From an uncultured Parasphingopyxis sp. (GTDB lineage: Bacteria; Pseudomonadota; Alphaproteobacteria; Sphingomonadales; Sphingomonadaceae): a stretch of 64,000 nt of DNA. Below, piece after piece: positions 37,536-45,983 of this stretch; positions within the stretch are counted from its first letter, which is position 1; each line of letters starts with the position of its first letter. Position numbers and translations under genes: made by a program. Under the pieces are notes generated by a model. That model had not been told where the DNA came from. It made no database searches and was given only the letters and a program-made list of their open reading frames with translations. Location: the NCBI RefSeq assembly GCF_937129435.1, contig NZ_CAKZNF010000003.1, forward strand, positions 1 to 64,000, read 5' to 3'.

Positions 37536-38099
37536 CTACAGCGCCCGCACCATCTTCACCGCCATGCCGATCCATGCCGGATCGCTGATCACCTGCTGCC
37601 GCCCGCCCGCGCCCAGCGGGAGGAGTTGCAGCCGGTCTCCCTCGCGCCCGATCAGCCGGCCGAACAGGAAGCGGCCGGCGGGACGGGGGACGAGGACGTC
37701 GCGGTTGAGCGCGGTGGCGAATTGCTCCGGCTCGAGCCGCGCGCACCAGATCTCGTCGCCGGCGCGATAATCGCCGACGCCGGTTCGCACCTGGACGGCG
37801 ACCATGCCCGGCTCCGGGCGGGGCAGGGGGAGCGCGATCTCGTGCCGCGGCGCGTCGCAGCCATCGGCGTCGAGGATCGCCGCCACGGGCAGGTCGGCGC
37901 GCTCGGGCAGCTTGACGAGATCGCCCGCATCGACGCCCAGCGCATCGGCGATCCGGTTGAGCCAGCCGACCGACACGGTCCGCATCCCCGTCTCCAGCCG
38001 CCCGATCGTCTGCGCCGTGGTCGGCGGGTCGCAGCGCTCGGCGACCTCGGCCAGCGTCAGCTTCTTCGCCTTGCGGATTTCACGGATCGCGGTGATCAT
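37536..38099 (-). CDS. XRE-family transcriptional regulator
   Basis: 187 residues from ATG 38099. N-terminal helix-turn-helix: MITAIREIRKAKKLTLAEVAERC, TTAQTIGRLETGMRTVSVGWLNRIADALGV. The C-terminal part of about 110 residues is beta-rich (MVAVQVRTGVGDYRAGDEIWC, FLFGRLIGREGDRLQLLPLG), resembling the S24/LexA-like tail found in phage-type repressors, but Ser/Lys catalytic residues are not evident. Convergent with the GSCFA gene. Target unknown. Confidence 0.8.
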   Translation of the reverse strand: MITAIREIRKAKKLTLAEVAERCDPPTTAQTIGRLETGMRTVSVGWLNRIADALGVDAGDLVKLPERADLPVAAILDADGCDAPRHEIALPLPRPEPGMVAVQVRTGVGDYRAGDEIWCARLEPEQFATALNRDVLVPRPAGRFLFGRLIGREGDRLQLLPLGAGGRQQVISDPAWIGMAVKMVRAL

Positions 38100-38116
38100 T
38101 CGGGGCCTCCCTACCA

Positions 38117-38281
38117 AACCCTCTCCCATCGGGAGAGGGATGTGAGCTCTTGATGAGCGAAGCGAATTTAGAGCGAGCTGGGTGAGGGGATCGCACCTGC
38201 CGATAGCGCGCTGCCCCTCATCCAACTCCAACTAGGCTCGTTCCTCGCCAAGTTTCCGTATCCTTCTCCCGCCGGGAGAAG
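38117..38281. repeat. Palindromic repeat (CCTCTCCCATCGGGAGAGG)
   Basis: Left hairpin CTCTCCC-at-CGGGAGAG, middle matches GAGCTGGGTGAGGGGAT / GCCCCTCATCCAACTC, right hairpin CTTCTCCC-gcc-GGGAGAAG. It fills most of the 266 bp between the XRE gene and the DUF6456 gene. Confidence 0.8.
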
Positions 38282-38365
38282 ATTTTTACCAATATGGTTT
38301 TTCCCTGTCCTACATATGCGCCGCAATGGCAAGGCCGCTTTTCCCTGTTCACGAGGAGAACCGCC

Positions 38366-38926
38366 TTGCCGAAACGCCGCAAAACCCGATCAACTCCTGC
38401 GATCCGCACCGACGGCCCCCGCCGCCTTGCCGAACGGCCGCTGCCGCAGGACGGCACGCCGCGCGTCGAGGCGGTCCGGCCCGGCGAACCGAAGCGGCGC
38501 GGGCGGCTGGCGCGCTCGGTGACCGTAAACCTCGCCGAATCGCCGCTGGCCTGGCTGCATGCGCGCGGCATGGTGAGCGCGCGGCAGTTCGATGCGGGCG
38601 AGGCGCTGCGGCGCGATTACGAGCTGTCGCAGCTCGGCCCGCGCGTGACGATGCAATGGGACGCGCCGCCACAGGGCAAGGTGCCGCGCGGCGCGCCCCG
38701 TATCGCCGATCCGCATGGCGGCCAGATCGCGGCGAAGGCGCGGTTCGACGGTGCGATCGACGCCCTCGGCCCGGGCCTCGCCGATATCGCCTGGCGCGTG
38801 CTGTGCGCGGGCGAGGGGCTGAAGGCGGCGGAAGGCGCGCTCGGCTGGCCGGCACGCGCGGGCAAACTCGTCCTCTCGCTGGCCCTCGACCGGCTGGCCG
38901 ACCACTACCGCCTGCCGGGGGATTGA
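38366..38926 (+). CDS. DUF6456-domain protein
   Basis: 186 residues if started at TTG 38366, which has GAGGAGAA five bases upstream; ATG 38294 lacks a site. Basic N-terminus (PKRRKTRSTPAIRTDG), then the DUF6456 region from about residue 60: SPLAWLHARGMVSARQFDAGEALRRDYELSQL, VTMQWDAPP, DAIDALGPGLADIAWRVLCAGEGLKAAEGALGWPARAGKLVLSLALDRLADHY. The last part resembles a helix-turn-helix, so a DNA-binding role is plausible but unproven. Its TGA overlaps the start of the MmeI-like fragment. Confidence 0.75.
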   Translation: MPKRRKTRSTPAIRTDGPRRLAERPLPQDGTPRVEAVRPGEPKRRGRLARSVTVNLAESPLAWLHARGMVSARQFDAGEALRRDYELSQLGPRVTMQWDAPPQGKVPRGAPRIADPHGGQIAAKARFDGAIDALGPGLADIAWRVLCAGEGLKAAEGALGWPARAGKLVLSLALDRLADHYRLPGD

Positions 38927-39135
38927 TGCGGCGCGACCGCTCGGCCATTGAGGGGGGCATGCGGCTGGGCTGGCAGGAAATCAGGCAAAGAGCGCGCGAC
39001 TTCTCCGCCGAATGGAAAGACGCGCACTATGAAAAGGGCGAAACGCAGACTTTCTACAACGAGTTCTTCCGCATCTTCGGGTTAGACCGGCGGATCACGA
39101 TGATCGAATGCGTTTTTGCGAAGCTAACGCAGTAG
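38926..39135 (+). pseudogene. N-terminal fragment of an MmeI-like type IIG restriction-modification enzyme
   Basis: About 69 codons (or 58 from ATG 38959). MRLGWQEIRQRARDFSAEW, HYEKGETQTFYNEFFRIFGL and DRRITMIE match the start of the large MmeI-like/class I DNA methylases, which usually exceed 800 residues. After about 39105 the sequence diverges and stops. The nuclease, methylase and specificity parts are gone; the vsr-methyltransferase-endonuclease genes begin 4 bp later. A displaced older restriction locus is the simplest reading. Confidence 0.7.
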
Positions 39136-39138
39136 CTT

Positions 39139-39543
39139 ATGGTAGACAACAGATCGAAAGAGAGCCGGAGCCGACTAATGTCGCGTATCGGCTCGCGCGA
39201 TACTGCGCCAGAACTCATCGTTCGGAAGTTGCTCTACAGGCTCGGCTATCGTTACAGGCTGCATCACAAGGGTTTGCCCGGCAAGCCCGACATCGTTTTT
39301 GCCGGACGTAAGAAAGCGATCTTCGTGCATGGTTGCTATTGGCACGGTCACGGCTGCAAAATCGGGAAACTGCCCAAGTCCCGACTCGACTATTGGCAAC
39401 CGAAGATTGAACGGAACCGGCAGAGGGATGGAGAAAAGCGAGAGGCCTTGGAAAATATGGGGTGGACAGTGCTGGAAGTCTGGCAATGCGAGACCAGAAA
39501 TATGCGAACACTGCAGGATATCCTGCAAGATTTTCTCGATTGA
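39139..39543 (+). CDS. vsr: Very short patch repair endonuclease
   Basis: 134 residues, the usual Vsr length. Active-site residues fall at the E. coli numbers: Asp51 (GKPDIVFAG), His64 (IFVHGC) and His69 in CYWHGHGCK, with Trp68; the zinc-binding Cys/His set is in the same segment. N-terminal RSRLMSRIGSRDTAPELIVRKLL is the conserved helix. Nicks 5' of T in T:G mismatches arising from deamination of 5-methylcytosine, so it repairs lesions made by the methyltransferase next door. Lower GC than flanking genes. Confidence 0.95.
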   Translation: MVDNRSKESRSRLMSRIGSRDTAPELIVRKLLYRLGYRYRLHHKGLPGKPDIVFAGRKKAIFVHGCYWHGHGCKIGKLPKSRLDYWQPKIERNRQRDGEKREALENMGWTVLEVWQCETRNMRTLQDILQDFLD

Positions 39544-39612
39544 ATTTTTCGATCGACATTCCTGTTTTGTTCTGATAGGGTCATGCGAATCGACAGCGCC
39601 GAGGAGGACCCA

Positions 39613-40950
39613 ATGCGACCGATAGGTATCGATCTTTTCGCCGGCGCCGGTGGGATGAGTCTAGGTTTTGAGCAGGCAGGGTTCGATGTAGTCGCCGCTG
39701 TCGAAATCGATCCCGTTCACTGTGCCGTTCACAAATATAATTTCCCGCACTGTGCTATTCTTCCGAAATCCGTTGTCGATACGACTGGAGAAGAAATCAG
39801 GGAACAAGCAAAAATCGGTTCACGGGGGGTGGATGTCGTGTTCGGAGGCGCGCCCTGTCAGGGATTTTCGTTAATCGGGCAAAGGGTTTTGGACGACCCC
39901 CGGAACGCTTTAGTAAAGGATTTTTTGCGTATTGTTTCCGAACTCGATGCGCGCCATTTCGTGTTCGAAAATGTAAAGGGTCTCACGGTAGGTAAGCACC
40001 GTCAGTTCCTTGAAGAGTTTATCGAGGAAGCTGAACTTCTCGGTTATCAGGTCCGTTTGCCGTGGAAAGTCTTGAACGCCGCTGATTTCGGAGTACCGCA
40101 GAATCGCGAACGGCTCATATTGTTCGGTTCTAAGTCAGGTAGGTCGTTGCCTGGCTACCCGCGCGCTTCGACACAACCTGCTGATCGTCCATCTGACCTC
40201 GATCCAAGTTTGCCTATCGGCCCGACCGCGTTCGATGCGCTGGACGATTTGCCGAACGCCGAATCGTTCGAGGCTTTGAAGTCAACCGACGAGGTTGAGA
40301 CGCGCTCGTGGAATCAGCCGGGGAGTTACGCAGCCGAGATGCGCTGCCTTTCCAATCGCTCGTGGCATTTTGGCCCCGCGCGTGAATGGACGCCGAACTT
40401 GCTTACCTCAAGCGCCCGGACCGAACATACCGCTATTTCTCGGCGCCGTTTCGCGGAGACCCTGCCGGGTACGGTCGAGCCTATATCGCGTTTCTACAAA
40501 CTGGCGCCGGACGGCCTGAGCAATACTTTGAGAGCCGGCACCGATGGCGCACGTGGAGCATTTACCAGTCCCCGGCCTATCCACTATGCTTACAATCGTT
40601 GCGTGACCGTTCGCGAAATGGCGCGCCTGCACGGTTTCCCGGACTGGTTCCGGTTTCACGAAACCAAATGGCATGGTGCGCGACAAATTGGAAACTCTGT
40701 GCCACCGCCGATGGCACGGGCGGTAGCTGAAAGCGTAATCCATGCGCTGGGGTGGTGCCCCGAAGAGTCTTTCGAGACGGTGACACTTGGTGACGACCGG
40801 CTTTTGCGGATGACAGTATCGCAGGCAGCAAACTATTTCGGTGTTGAAGCACCTGGTACAAGGCGCGACAAGAAAAGTGGTGCTACCAAGCGAAAGCAGG
40901 AAGAGATCGAACGTCAGCGAATATTGGAGAGAGCGTACGAGAATGTCTGA
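39613..40950 (+). CDS. DNA (cytosine-5) methyltransferase
   Basis: 445 residues from ATG 39613, with GAGGAGGA six bases upstream (preferred to 39583). C5-methyltransferase motifs in order: I DLFAGAGGMSLGFEQAGF (7-24), IV GGAPCQGFS with catalytic Cys82, VI FENVKGL (119-123), VIII QNRERLILFG, then a variable target-recognition region, IX/X REMARLHGFPDWF and QIGNSVPPPMARAVA. Modifies C in an unknown site; with vsr and the downstream endonuclease it forms a type II system. It ends 8 bp inside the endonuclease gene. AT-richer than the chromosome. Confidence 0.93.
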   Translation: MRPIGIDLFAGAGGMSLGFEQAGFDVVAAVEIDPVHCAVHKYNFPHCAILPKSVVDTTGEEIREQAKIGSRGVDVVFGGAPCQGFSLIGQRVLDDPRNALVKDFLRIVSELDARHFVFENVKGLTVGKHRQFLEEFIEEAELLGYQVRLPWKVLNAADFGVPQNRERLILFGSKSGRSLPGYPRASTQPADRPSDLDPSLPIGPTAFDALDDLPNAESFEALKSTDEVETRSWNQPGSYAAEMRCLSNRSWHFGPAREWTPNLLTSSARTEHTAISRRRFAETLPGTVEPISRFYKLAPDGLSNTLRAGTDGARGAFTSPRPIHYAYNRCVTVREMARLHGFPDWFRFHETKWHGARQIGNSVPPPMARAVAESVIHALGWCPEESFETVTLGDDRLLRMTVSQAANYFGVEAPGTRRDKKSGATKRKQEEIERQRILERAYENV

Positions 40951-41746
40951 CTCCGGGTCTTCTGACAGGGCGAACTCCTACCAGGATATCGCCGAGACAA
41001 TATTTTTCGAGAAATATCGCGAAGGTATTTCGAATATCGATTTTGAACGGGAAGACATACCGCGTGTAGCAAAATCGTTGGGCGTAAAAATTCCAAAAAA
41101 TCTGGGTGATGTGGTCTACGCGCTGAGATACCGTATAAAAATGCCGCCAAAGATAATCGCCACTCAACCGGAAAAAATGGAATGGGTTATCGAAGGTAGG
41201 GGCAGGGCAAAATATAGATTTTCTCTCGTGACCCTAAATCATGTATTGCCTCGTGAAGATTTACAAACAATTAGGATTCCGGACAGTACGCCTGAAATTA
41301 TTCGCGCCTATGCGCTTGGCGATGAGCAGGCCTTGCTAGCAATCGTGCGCTATAATAGACTCATAGACATATTTCTTGGTATTACGACTTATAGTCTTCA
41401 GAATCATTTGCGTACGACAGTAGCAGGCGTCGGTCAGATCGAAATCGACGAACTTTATTTTGGAATCGATAAGCTCGGCTGCCATTACGTTGTTCCGGTG
41501 CAGGCAAAAGGGGGGAGCGACCGCATTTCTGTAGTACAGACAAAACAGGATTTAGATTGGTGCGAGGAGCGGTTTTCCGGAACCAGAGCAAGGGCCATTT
41601 CGGCCCAGTTCATTGGTAGGGACAAAGTTGCGATGTTCGAACTGGCCGTGGAAGAGAATATGGTCGTCGTCGTCGAAGAGCGACACTATCGATTGGTTCC
41701 CGCCAAGAAACTGGATTCGGATGCGATCGTAAACTATCGTCAGTAG
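40943..41746 (+). CDS. Putative type II restriction endonuclease (PD-(D/E)XK-like, QxK variant)
   Basis: 267 residues overlapping the methyltransferase by 8 bp. No named family recognised with certainty. Residues 163-191 read GVGQIEIDELYFGI ... PVQAKGG: an acidic strand (Glu167, Asp169) followed after 17 residues by Gln187-x-Lys189, the layout of a PD-(D/E)XK nuclease whose second acid is Gln. The first 100 residues are helical (SYQDIAETIFFEKYREGI, VVYALRYRIKMP), perhaps for DNA recognition. Strong coding overlap with the methyltransferase and low GC support it as the cognate restriction enzyme. Specificity unknown. Confidence 0.65.
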   Translation: MSDSGSSDRANSYQDIAETIFFEKYREGISNIDFEREDIPRVAKSLGVKIPKNLGDVVYALRYRIKMPPKIIATQPEKMEWVIEGRGRAKYRFSLVTLNHVLPREDLQTIRIPDSTPEIIRAYALGDEQALLAIVRYNRLIDIFLGITTYSLQNHLRTTVAGVGQIEIDELYFGIDKLGCHYVVPVQAKGGSDRISVVQTKQDLDWCEERFSGTRARAISAQFIGRDKVAMFELAVEENMVVVVEERHYRLVPAKKLDSDAIVNYRQ

Positions 41747-41803
41747 GATAAAACAATTGCCTGAACGGTGCTCAATGCGCTCCGCTCCCAACCCACAATT
41801 CAC

Positions 41804-41818
41804 GTTGCAAAATGCAAC
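41804..41818 (+). promoter_or_regulatory. Palindrome GTTGCA-aaa-TGCAAC upstream of the GST gene
   Basis: Perfect 6-bp arms with a 3-bp spacer, 49 bp before the glutathione S-transferase start and 58 bp after the endonuclease stop. Spacing fits an operator near the promoter of the GST gene. No regulator is adjacent. Confidence 0.35.
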
Positions 41819-41866
41819 CGACCTGCTACGCCCATGGGGTAGTCCCTATCCAGCAGGAGTCGTTCG

Positions 41867-42499
41867 ATGATCATCTACGGTGCTTCGCTTTCGCCCTTCG
41901 TCCGCAAGGTCGCGGCCTATGCCAATGAGCGCGGGCTGGACTTCGAGCATCGGCAGGTGCCGCCGGGTGCCGATCATGCCGAATTCCGGGCGGCATCGCC
42001 CTTCGGCAAGGTGCCGGGGTTTGCGGATGGGGATTACAGGCTCTCGGACTCGTCCGCGATCATCCATTATCTCGAGGCGAAATATCCCGAGAATCCGCTG
42101 CTGCCGGCCGATGCCGAGGCGCGGGGGCGCGCGGTCTGGTACGACGAGTTCGGCGACACGATCCTGGTAGGCGCGGCCGGCGCGATCTTCTTCAACCGGG
42201 TGGCGGCGAAGCTGCTCGGCGCCGAGCCCGATCTCGCGGCGGCCGACCGGGCCGAGGCGGAGACGCTGCCGCCCGTGCTCGCCTATATCGAGGAGCAGCT
42301 TGATGGCGACTATCTGATCGGCGACAGGCTGACGCTGGCCGATCTCGCCGTGGTCAGCCCGCTGCCCAACCTCGACTACGCAAAGGCGAAGATCGACTGG
42401 GCGGCCTATCCGAAGCTGAAGGCGTATAAGGACCGGATTCTCGGGCGCGAGAGCTTCGCCGCATTGCTCGCCGCCGATCGCGCGTTCATGGGCGGCTGA
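41867..42499 (+). CDS. Glutathione S-transferase family protein
   Basis: 210 residues with AGGAG upstream. Thioredoxin-like N-terminal domain: MIIYGASLSPFVRKVAAYANERGL with Ser in the SPF-type activation position, FGKVPGF (cis-Pro for glutathione), and LSDSSAIIHYLEAKYP (gamma-glutamyl site). All-helical C-terminal domain with YLIGDRLTLADLAVVSPLPNL. Conjugates or reduces electrophiles with glutathione; the class is not resolved. Marks the return to high-GC chromosomal DNA after the restriction island. Confidence 0.88.
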   Translation: MIIYGASLSPFVRKVAAYANERGLDFEHRQVPPGADHAEFRAASPFGKVPGFADGDYRLSDSSAIIHYLEAKYPENPLLPADAEARGRAVWYDEFGDTILVGAAGAIFFNRVAAKLLGAEPDLAAADRAEAETLPPVLAYIEEQLDGDYLIGDRLTLADLAVVSPLPNLDYAKAKIDWAAYPKLKAYKDRILGRESFAALLAADRAFMGG

Positions 42500-42591
42500 T
42501 CCTCTGGACCCCGGCGCGGAGCAGGGCTAGTTTCCTCCCCGCGAAAAGCAGAAGCGCGAAACGCGCCGCTTCGATTGGGAAGAGGGACATC

Positions 42592-43761
42592 ATGAAAAAC
42601 ACCTATTTGCTCGCAGCCGCGGCCGCGATCGGCATTGTCGCGCCCGCCCAGGCCGATAACCATGACGCTGCGGCCGATACGCCCGACTATGCGCTCGGCC
42701 AGAACTGGCTGTGCCTGCCGGGCCAGCGCGATGCCTGCGAGGTGTCGCTGGCGACGACGCGGATCGATCCCGATGGCACGCTGACGGTGGAGCAGAATGC
42801 GATCGCCGAAAACCCGGCCTTCGATTGCTTCTACGTCTATCCGACGGTTTCGCTCGATGAGGGCGGCAACAGCGACATGGTCGACAATGAGGAGGAACGC
42901 CGCGTCGTCGCCGTGCAGGCGGCGCCGTTCCAGCAGGCGTGCCGGATGTACGCACCGCTCTACCGGCAGGTGACGCTGACGGCGCTGCGCCGGGCGATGG
43001 CCGGTGGCGGCTTTGCGGGGATGGACCGCGACATGACGATCAACGACGTGCGCGCGGCGTGGAACCATTATCTCGACCATCACAATGAGGGGCGGGGCGT
43101 GCTGCTGATCGGGCACAGCCAGGGATCGGGCGTGCTGACCCGGCTGATCGCCGAGGATATCGACGGCCAGCCTGTCGCCGAGCGGATGATCGCCGCCTAT
43201 CTGATCGGCACCAATGTCGGCGTCGCCGAAGGTGCGGATGTGGGCGGGGCGTTCCAGAATGTGCCGCTCTGCACCTCCGCCGACCAGACCGGCTGCGTCG
43301 TCAGCTTCGTCAGCTTCCGCGAAGATGTACCGCCGCCCGCCGCATCGCGCTTCGGCAAGGTCGAGGAGGCGGGGCAGCGCGCCGCCTGCGTCGCACCCTC
43401 GACGCTGCTCGGCGAGGATACGCTCGATGCGTGGTTGGTGCCGATGGCGCTCTCGTCGAGCAATCCGCCTGCGCCATGGACCGAGGCCGATCCGGCGATC
43501 GAAACGCCGTTCGTGCGCGTGCCGGGGCTGGTCTCGGCCGAATGCGTCGACAGCGGCGACTTCACCTATCTCGCCGTCACGACGCATGGCGACCCCGCCG
43601 ATCCGCGCACCGACACGATCACCGGCGATGTGATGGCGGGCGGGATGCGGCTCGACGATTGGGGGCTGCACCTGATCGACATGAATCTGGAGATGGGCGC
43701 GATGGTCCGCCTCGCCGAACGCCAGGCGGCGGCCTGGATGGCGACGCAGGGGGAGGAGTAG
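42592..43761 (+). CDS. DUF3089 alpha/beta-hydrolase-like secreted protein
   Basis: 389 residues. Signal peptide MKNTYLLAAAAAIGIVAP, cleavage near AQA-DN. DUF3089 features: WLCLPGQRDACEV, FDCFYVYPTVSLD, RMYAPLYRQVTL, and the nucleophile elbow LLIGHSQGSGVLTRLI (G-H-S-Q-G), with Asp/His candidates later (DVMAGGMRLDDWGLHLIDMN). Cys pairs suggest disulfides. Probably a periplasmic esterase or lipase. Followed directly by a family B repeat. Confidence 0.85.
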   Translation: MKNTYLLAAAAAIGIVAPAQADNHDAAADTPDYALGQNWLCLPGQRDACEVSLATTRIDPDGTLTVEQNAIAENPAFDCFYVYPTVSLDEGGNSDMVDNEEERRVVAVQAAPFQQACRMYAPLYRQVTLTALRRAMAGGGFAGMDRDMTINDVRAAWNHYLDHHNEGRGVLLIGHSQGSGVLTRLIAEDIDGQPVAERMIAAYLIGTNVGVAEGADVGGAFQNVPLCTSADQTGCVVSFVSFREDVPPPAASRFGKVEEAGQRAACVAPSTLLGEDTLDAWLVPMALSSSNPPAPWTEADPAIETPFVRVPGLVSAECVDSGDFTYLAVTTHGDPADPRTDTITGDVMAGGMRLDDWGLHLIDMNLEMGAMVRLAERQAAAWMATQGEE

Positions 43762-43765
43762 GTAA

Positions 43766-43894
43766 TCCTCTCCGGAGCGGGGAGGGGGACCAGCCGCAGG
43801 CTGGTGGAGGGGCACATGCCCCTTGAGCGCAACGCTATTGGATGGTGCCCCTCCACCATGCTGCGCATGGTTCCCCTCCCCCTGTGGGGGAGGA
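43766..43894. repeat. Family B palindromic repeat
   Basis: 129 bp between convergent genes. Left hairpin ACCAGCC-gca-GGCTGGT, right hairpin ACCATGC-tgc-GCATGGT. Outer arms begin TCCTCTCCGG and end GGGGGAGGA. Confidence 0.9.
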
Positions 43895-43903
43895 ACGGCA
43901 AGG

Positions 43904-44542
43904 TCAGGACCGCCGCGCGTCGACGCGGACGAATTCGCCCGAACGGATGAAGTCCGCCGGGTAGACGATATTGCCGAGGATCGATCCGTCGATGCGCGGC
44001 GCGAAGGCGAAGGGCAGGGCGGCGCCGCTATCGGCGAAGGCCAGCATGATCAGTTCGGTGCAATAGAGCTTGCTCTGGTCGCCGGCGTCGAACTGGTCGT
44101 CGAAGGGCGTGCCGCGATCGGCTTCGATCCGGGCGCGGGCGGCGGCTTCGAGAGCCGTCGCTTCGGGCAGGTCCGCGCGGCGGTAGAAGACGATGTCGCT
44201 GGCATAGCGGGCGTCGTTGAAGGTTTCGAGCGGCACGCGTTCGACGCGGCCATGGCCGCCATGTTCGGGCGGCGCGGCGTGCACGATGTAGACGGTGCCG
44301 TCCGCGGCGATATCGACCATGCCGACATGCGAGAAGGTGCCGAAAGAGGCGAGGCGGACGGCGTCGGCTTCCCAGCCGCGCCCGGCGCGAAAGACGAGAT
44401 CGCCCGATCTCAGCGCCGTTATATCGATGTCAGAAGTTTCGACCCGGGGGCCGGAAAAGGCGGAACTGCCGGGCACCGACAGCATGGCGGCGAATGCCGC
44501 CGCCGCCGGTGCCCAGAATCCCGCAATACGCGATGGGCTCAC
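43904..44542 (-). CDS. YiiX-like permuted papain-fold hydrolase (NlpC/P60 superfamily)
   Basis: 212 residues with an N-terminal hydrophobic signal (PAAAAFAAMLSVPGSSAFS). Circularly permuted NlpC/P60 order: LRSGDLVFRAGRGWEADAVRLAS, then catalytic His in FGTFSHVGMV, and the Cys late in KLYCTELIMLAFADSG. YVHAAPP-type and DDQFDAGD segments match YiiX/YaeF relatives. Predicted periplasmic hydrolase acting on peptides or lipids. Its ATG overlaps the stop of the DUF4878-like lipoprotein gene upstream, so they are coupled. Confidence 0.82.
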   Translation of the reverse strand: MSPSRIAGFWAPAAAAFAAMLSVPGSSAFSGPRVETSDIDITALRSGDLVFRAGRGWEADAVRLASFGTFSHVGMVDIAADGTVYIVHAAPPEHGGHGRVERVPLETFNDARYASDIVFYRRADLPEATALEAAARARIEADRGTPFDDQFDAGDQSKLYCTELIMLAFADSGAALPFAFAPRIDGSILGNIVYPADFIRSGEFVRVDARRS

Positions 44543-44931
44543 TAGCCCTCCATGCCGACATACCAGGTGCCGTCGACCATGGTCAGCGTGTCCTGGTCTT
44601 CGCTGGTTTCGCCATTGCCGAAGGTCACGGTGTAGGAAACGGTGGCGGTGTTGCCGTCTTCGCTGATTTCCTCATTGGTCACTTCGATGCTGTCGATGCC
44701 GCCCTGGGCTTCGAGCTGGCTCGCCGCCATCGGCGCGACCATTTCGAGCTTCGGACGGACGGCGTCACGCTGCGACGGCTGGATATGCTCGATCGCGGCA
44801 TCGACGTCGCCTTCGGCGAGCGCCATGTTGAAGTCTTCGACGACATCGCCGGGACCACCGCCACCGCCGCCCGAACAGGCTGCTGCAACGGCAAAGAGAA
44901 CAGGCGCGAAAAATTTGAAAAGGTTTTTCAT
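44542..44931 (-). CDS. DUF4878-like lipoprotein
   Basis: 129 residues. Lipoprotein signal MKNLFKFFAPVLFAVAAAC with a Gly-rich segment after the Cys. The mature domain is the NTF2-like DUF4878 pattern: PGDVVEDFNMALAEGDVDAAIEHIQPSQRD, IEVTNEEISEDGNTATVSYTVTFGNGETS, and closing TLTMVDGTWYVGMEG. Such domains often stabilise envelope partners. Stop and start overlap with the YiiX-like gene. Confidence 0.8.
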   Translation of the reverse strand: MKNLFKFFAPVLFAVAAACSGGGGGGPGDVVEDFNMALAEGDVDAAIEHIQPSQRDAVRPKLEMVAPMAASQLEAQGGIDSIEVTNEEISEDGNTATVSYTVTFGNGETSEDQDTLTMVDGTWYVGMEG

Positions 44932-45073
44932 TGAACCCCCCTATAAACAGGCGCCCGATTGGCGCAGGAGGACTCAACCTAGCCCGGTCCCGAAGACGTG
45001 TCTATCGCCAACATCCGGCGGAATTCCCCGGGATTCGCTTTACGTTCTTTCGTCCAGACGCGCCGAAACGCGG

Positions 45074-45655
45074 TCAGAAGAGATAGCGAATCGCGAGGAA
45101 GCCGCCGACGGCGAGAATGCCGACCACGGTCGTTACCAGCGCGAAATGCTTGTCGATCAAACGCTTGACCGGCTCGCCGAACTTCCAGAGCAGCGCGGCG
45201 ACGAGGAAAAAGCGCGCGGCGCGGGAAATGATCGCCGCGCCGATCAGGATGTAGAGCGGCATCATCGTCGCGCCCGCCGCGATGGTGATGACCTTGAACG
45301 GCAGCGGGGTGAAGCCTGCCAGCAGGACGATGATCCAGCCCTGATCGTTGAACTGTTCGCTGAAGCCCGCGAAATCCTCGCCCAGCCCGTAGAAATTCAG
45401 GATCGGCTGGCCGATCGTCTCGAACAGGAAATAGCCGATCGCATAGCCGAGCAGCGCGCCGAGCACAGAGGCGACGGTGCAGATGAAGGCGTAGCGAAAG
45501 GCCCGCTCGGGCCGCGACAGGCACATCGGCAGCAGCATCGCGTCCGGCGGGATCGGGAAGAAGCTCGATTCGGCGAAGGATATCCCCGCCAGCCATCGTT
45601 CAGCATGGGGATGCGCCGCCTTGTCGAGCGTCCATTCATAGAGGCGTTTCAGCAT
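45074..45655 (-). CDS. YqaA/DedA-type inner-membrane protein
   Basis: 193 residues with about five hydrophobic segments. YqaA/SNARE-associated markers: AESSFFPIPPDAMLLPMCLSRP at the N-terminus (the F-P-I-P-P loop), VLGALLGYAIGYFL, and GFTPLPFKVITIAAG, the conserved membrane-reentrant loop. DedA-superfamily proteins support membrane lipid recycling or ion homeostasis. The gene ends 143 bp from the DUF4878 gene. The 328 bp upstream to 45983 hold only a family A repeat and the TonB-receptor promoter. Confidence 0.88.
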   Translation of the reverse strand: MLKRLYEWTLDKAAHPHAERWLAGISFAESSFFPIPPDAMLLPMCLSRPERAFRYAFICTVASVLGALLGYAIGYFLFETIGQPILNFYGLGEDFAGFSEQFNDQGWIIVLLAGFTPLPFKVITIAAGATMMPLYILIGAAIISRAARFFLVAALLWKFGEPVKRLIDKHFALVTTVVGILAVGGFLAIRYLF

Positions 45656-45724
45656 GGAAGGGCCTTAGGGCGGATGATGGCGGGCGTCAGCAAGGAAATG
45701 TCGCGAGGGCGTGATCGAAAGCCT

Positions 45725-45818
45725 CGTCATTGCGAGCGAAGCGAAGCAATCCAGAGCTAAAAAGGGCATCGCTTGCGGCTCTGGATTGCCGCGTCGCCTT
45801 CGGCTCCTCGCAATGACG
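45725..45818. repeat. Family A palindromic repeat (reverse orientation)
   Basis: 94 bp, left arm GAGCGAAGCGAAGCAATCC, right arm GGATTGCCGCGTCGCCTTCG. First of three copies that bracket the TonB-receptor/phytase locus. Confidence 0.9.
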
Positions 45819-45983
45819 ACGAGAGTCTCGTGAACCTTGTAACTCACACCGCGAGGTTTGTGCTCATTGTGCAACGCAGCAAAATCGTCACATCCGTGTC
45901 GCCAACCTTTCATCATAGCCACATCGAAGAGTCACGCTTCCCGCCTAACCGATCCTGCAAATCCAACATGGGGGATCGCTTCG

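Noticed and set aside
45819..45983. Possible Pho box upstream of the TonB receptor/phytase genes (TCGTCAC and GTGTCGC 11 bp apart)
   Set aside because: Each heptamer matches only about four of seven consensus bases, no better than chance in GC-rich DNA.
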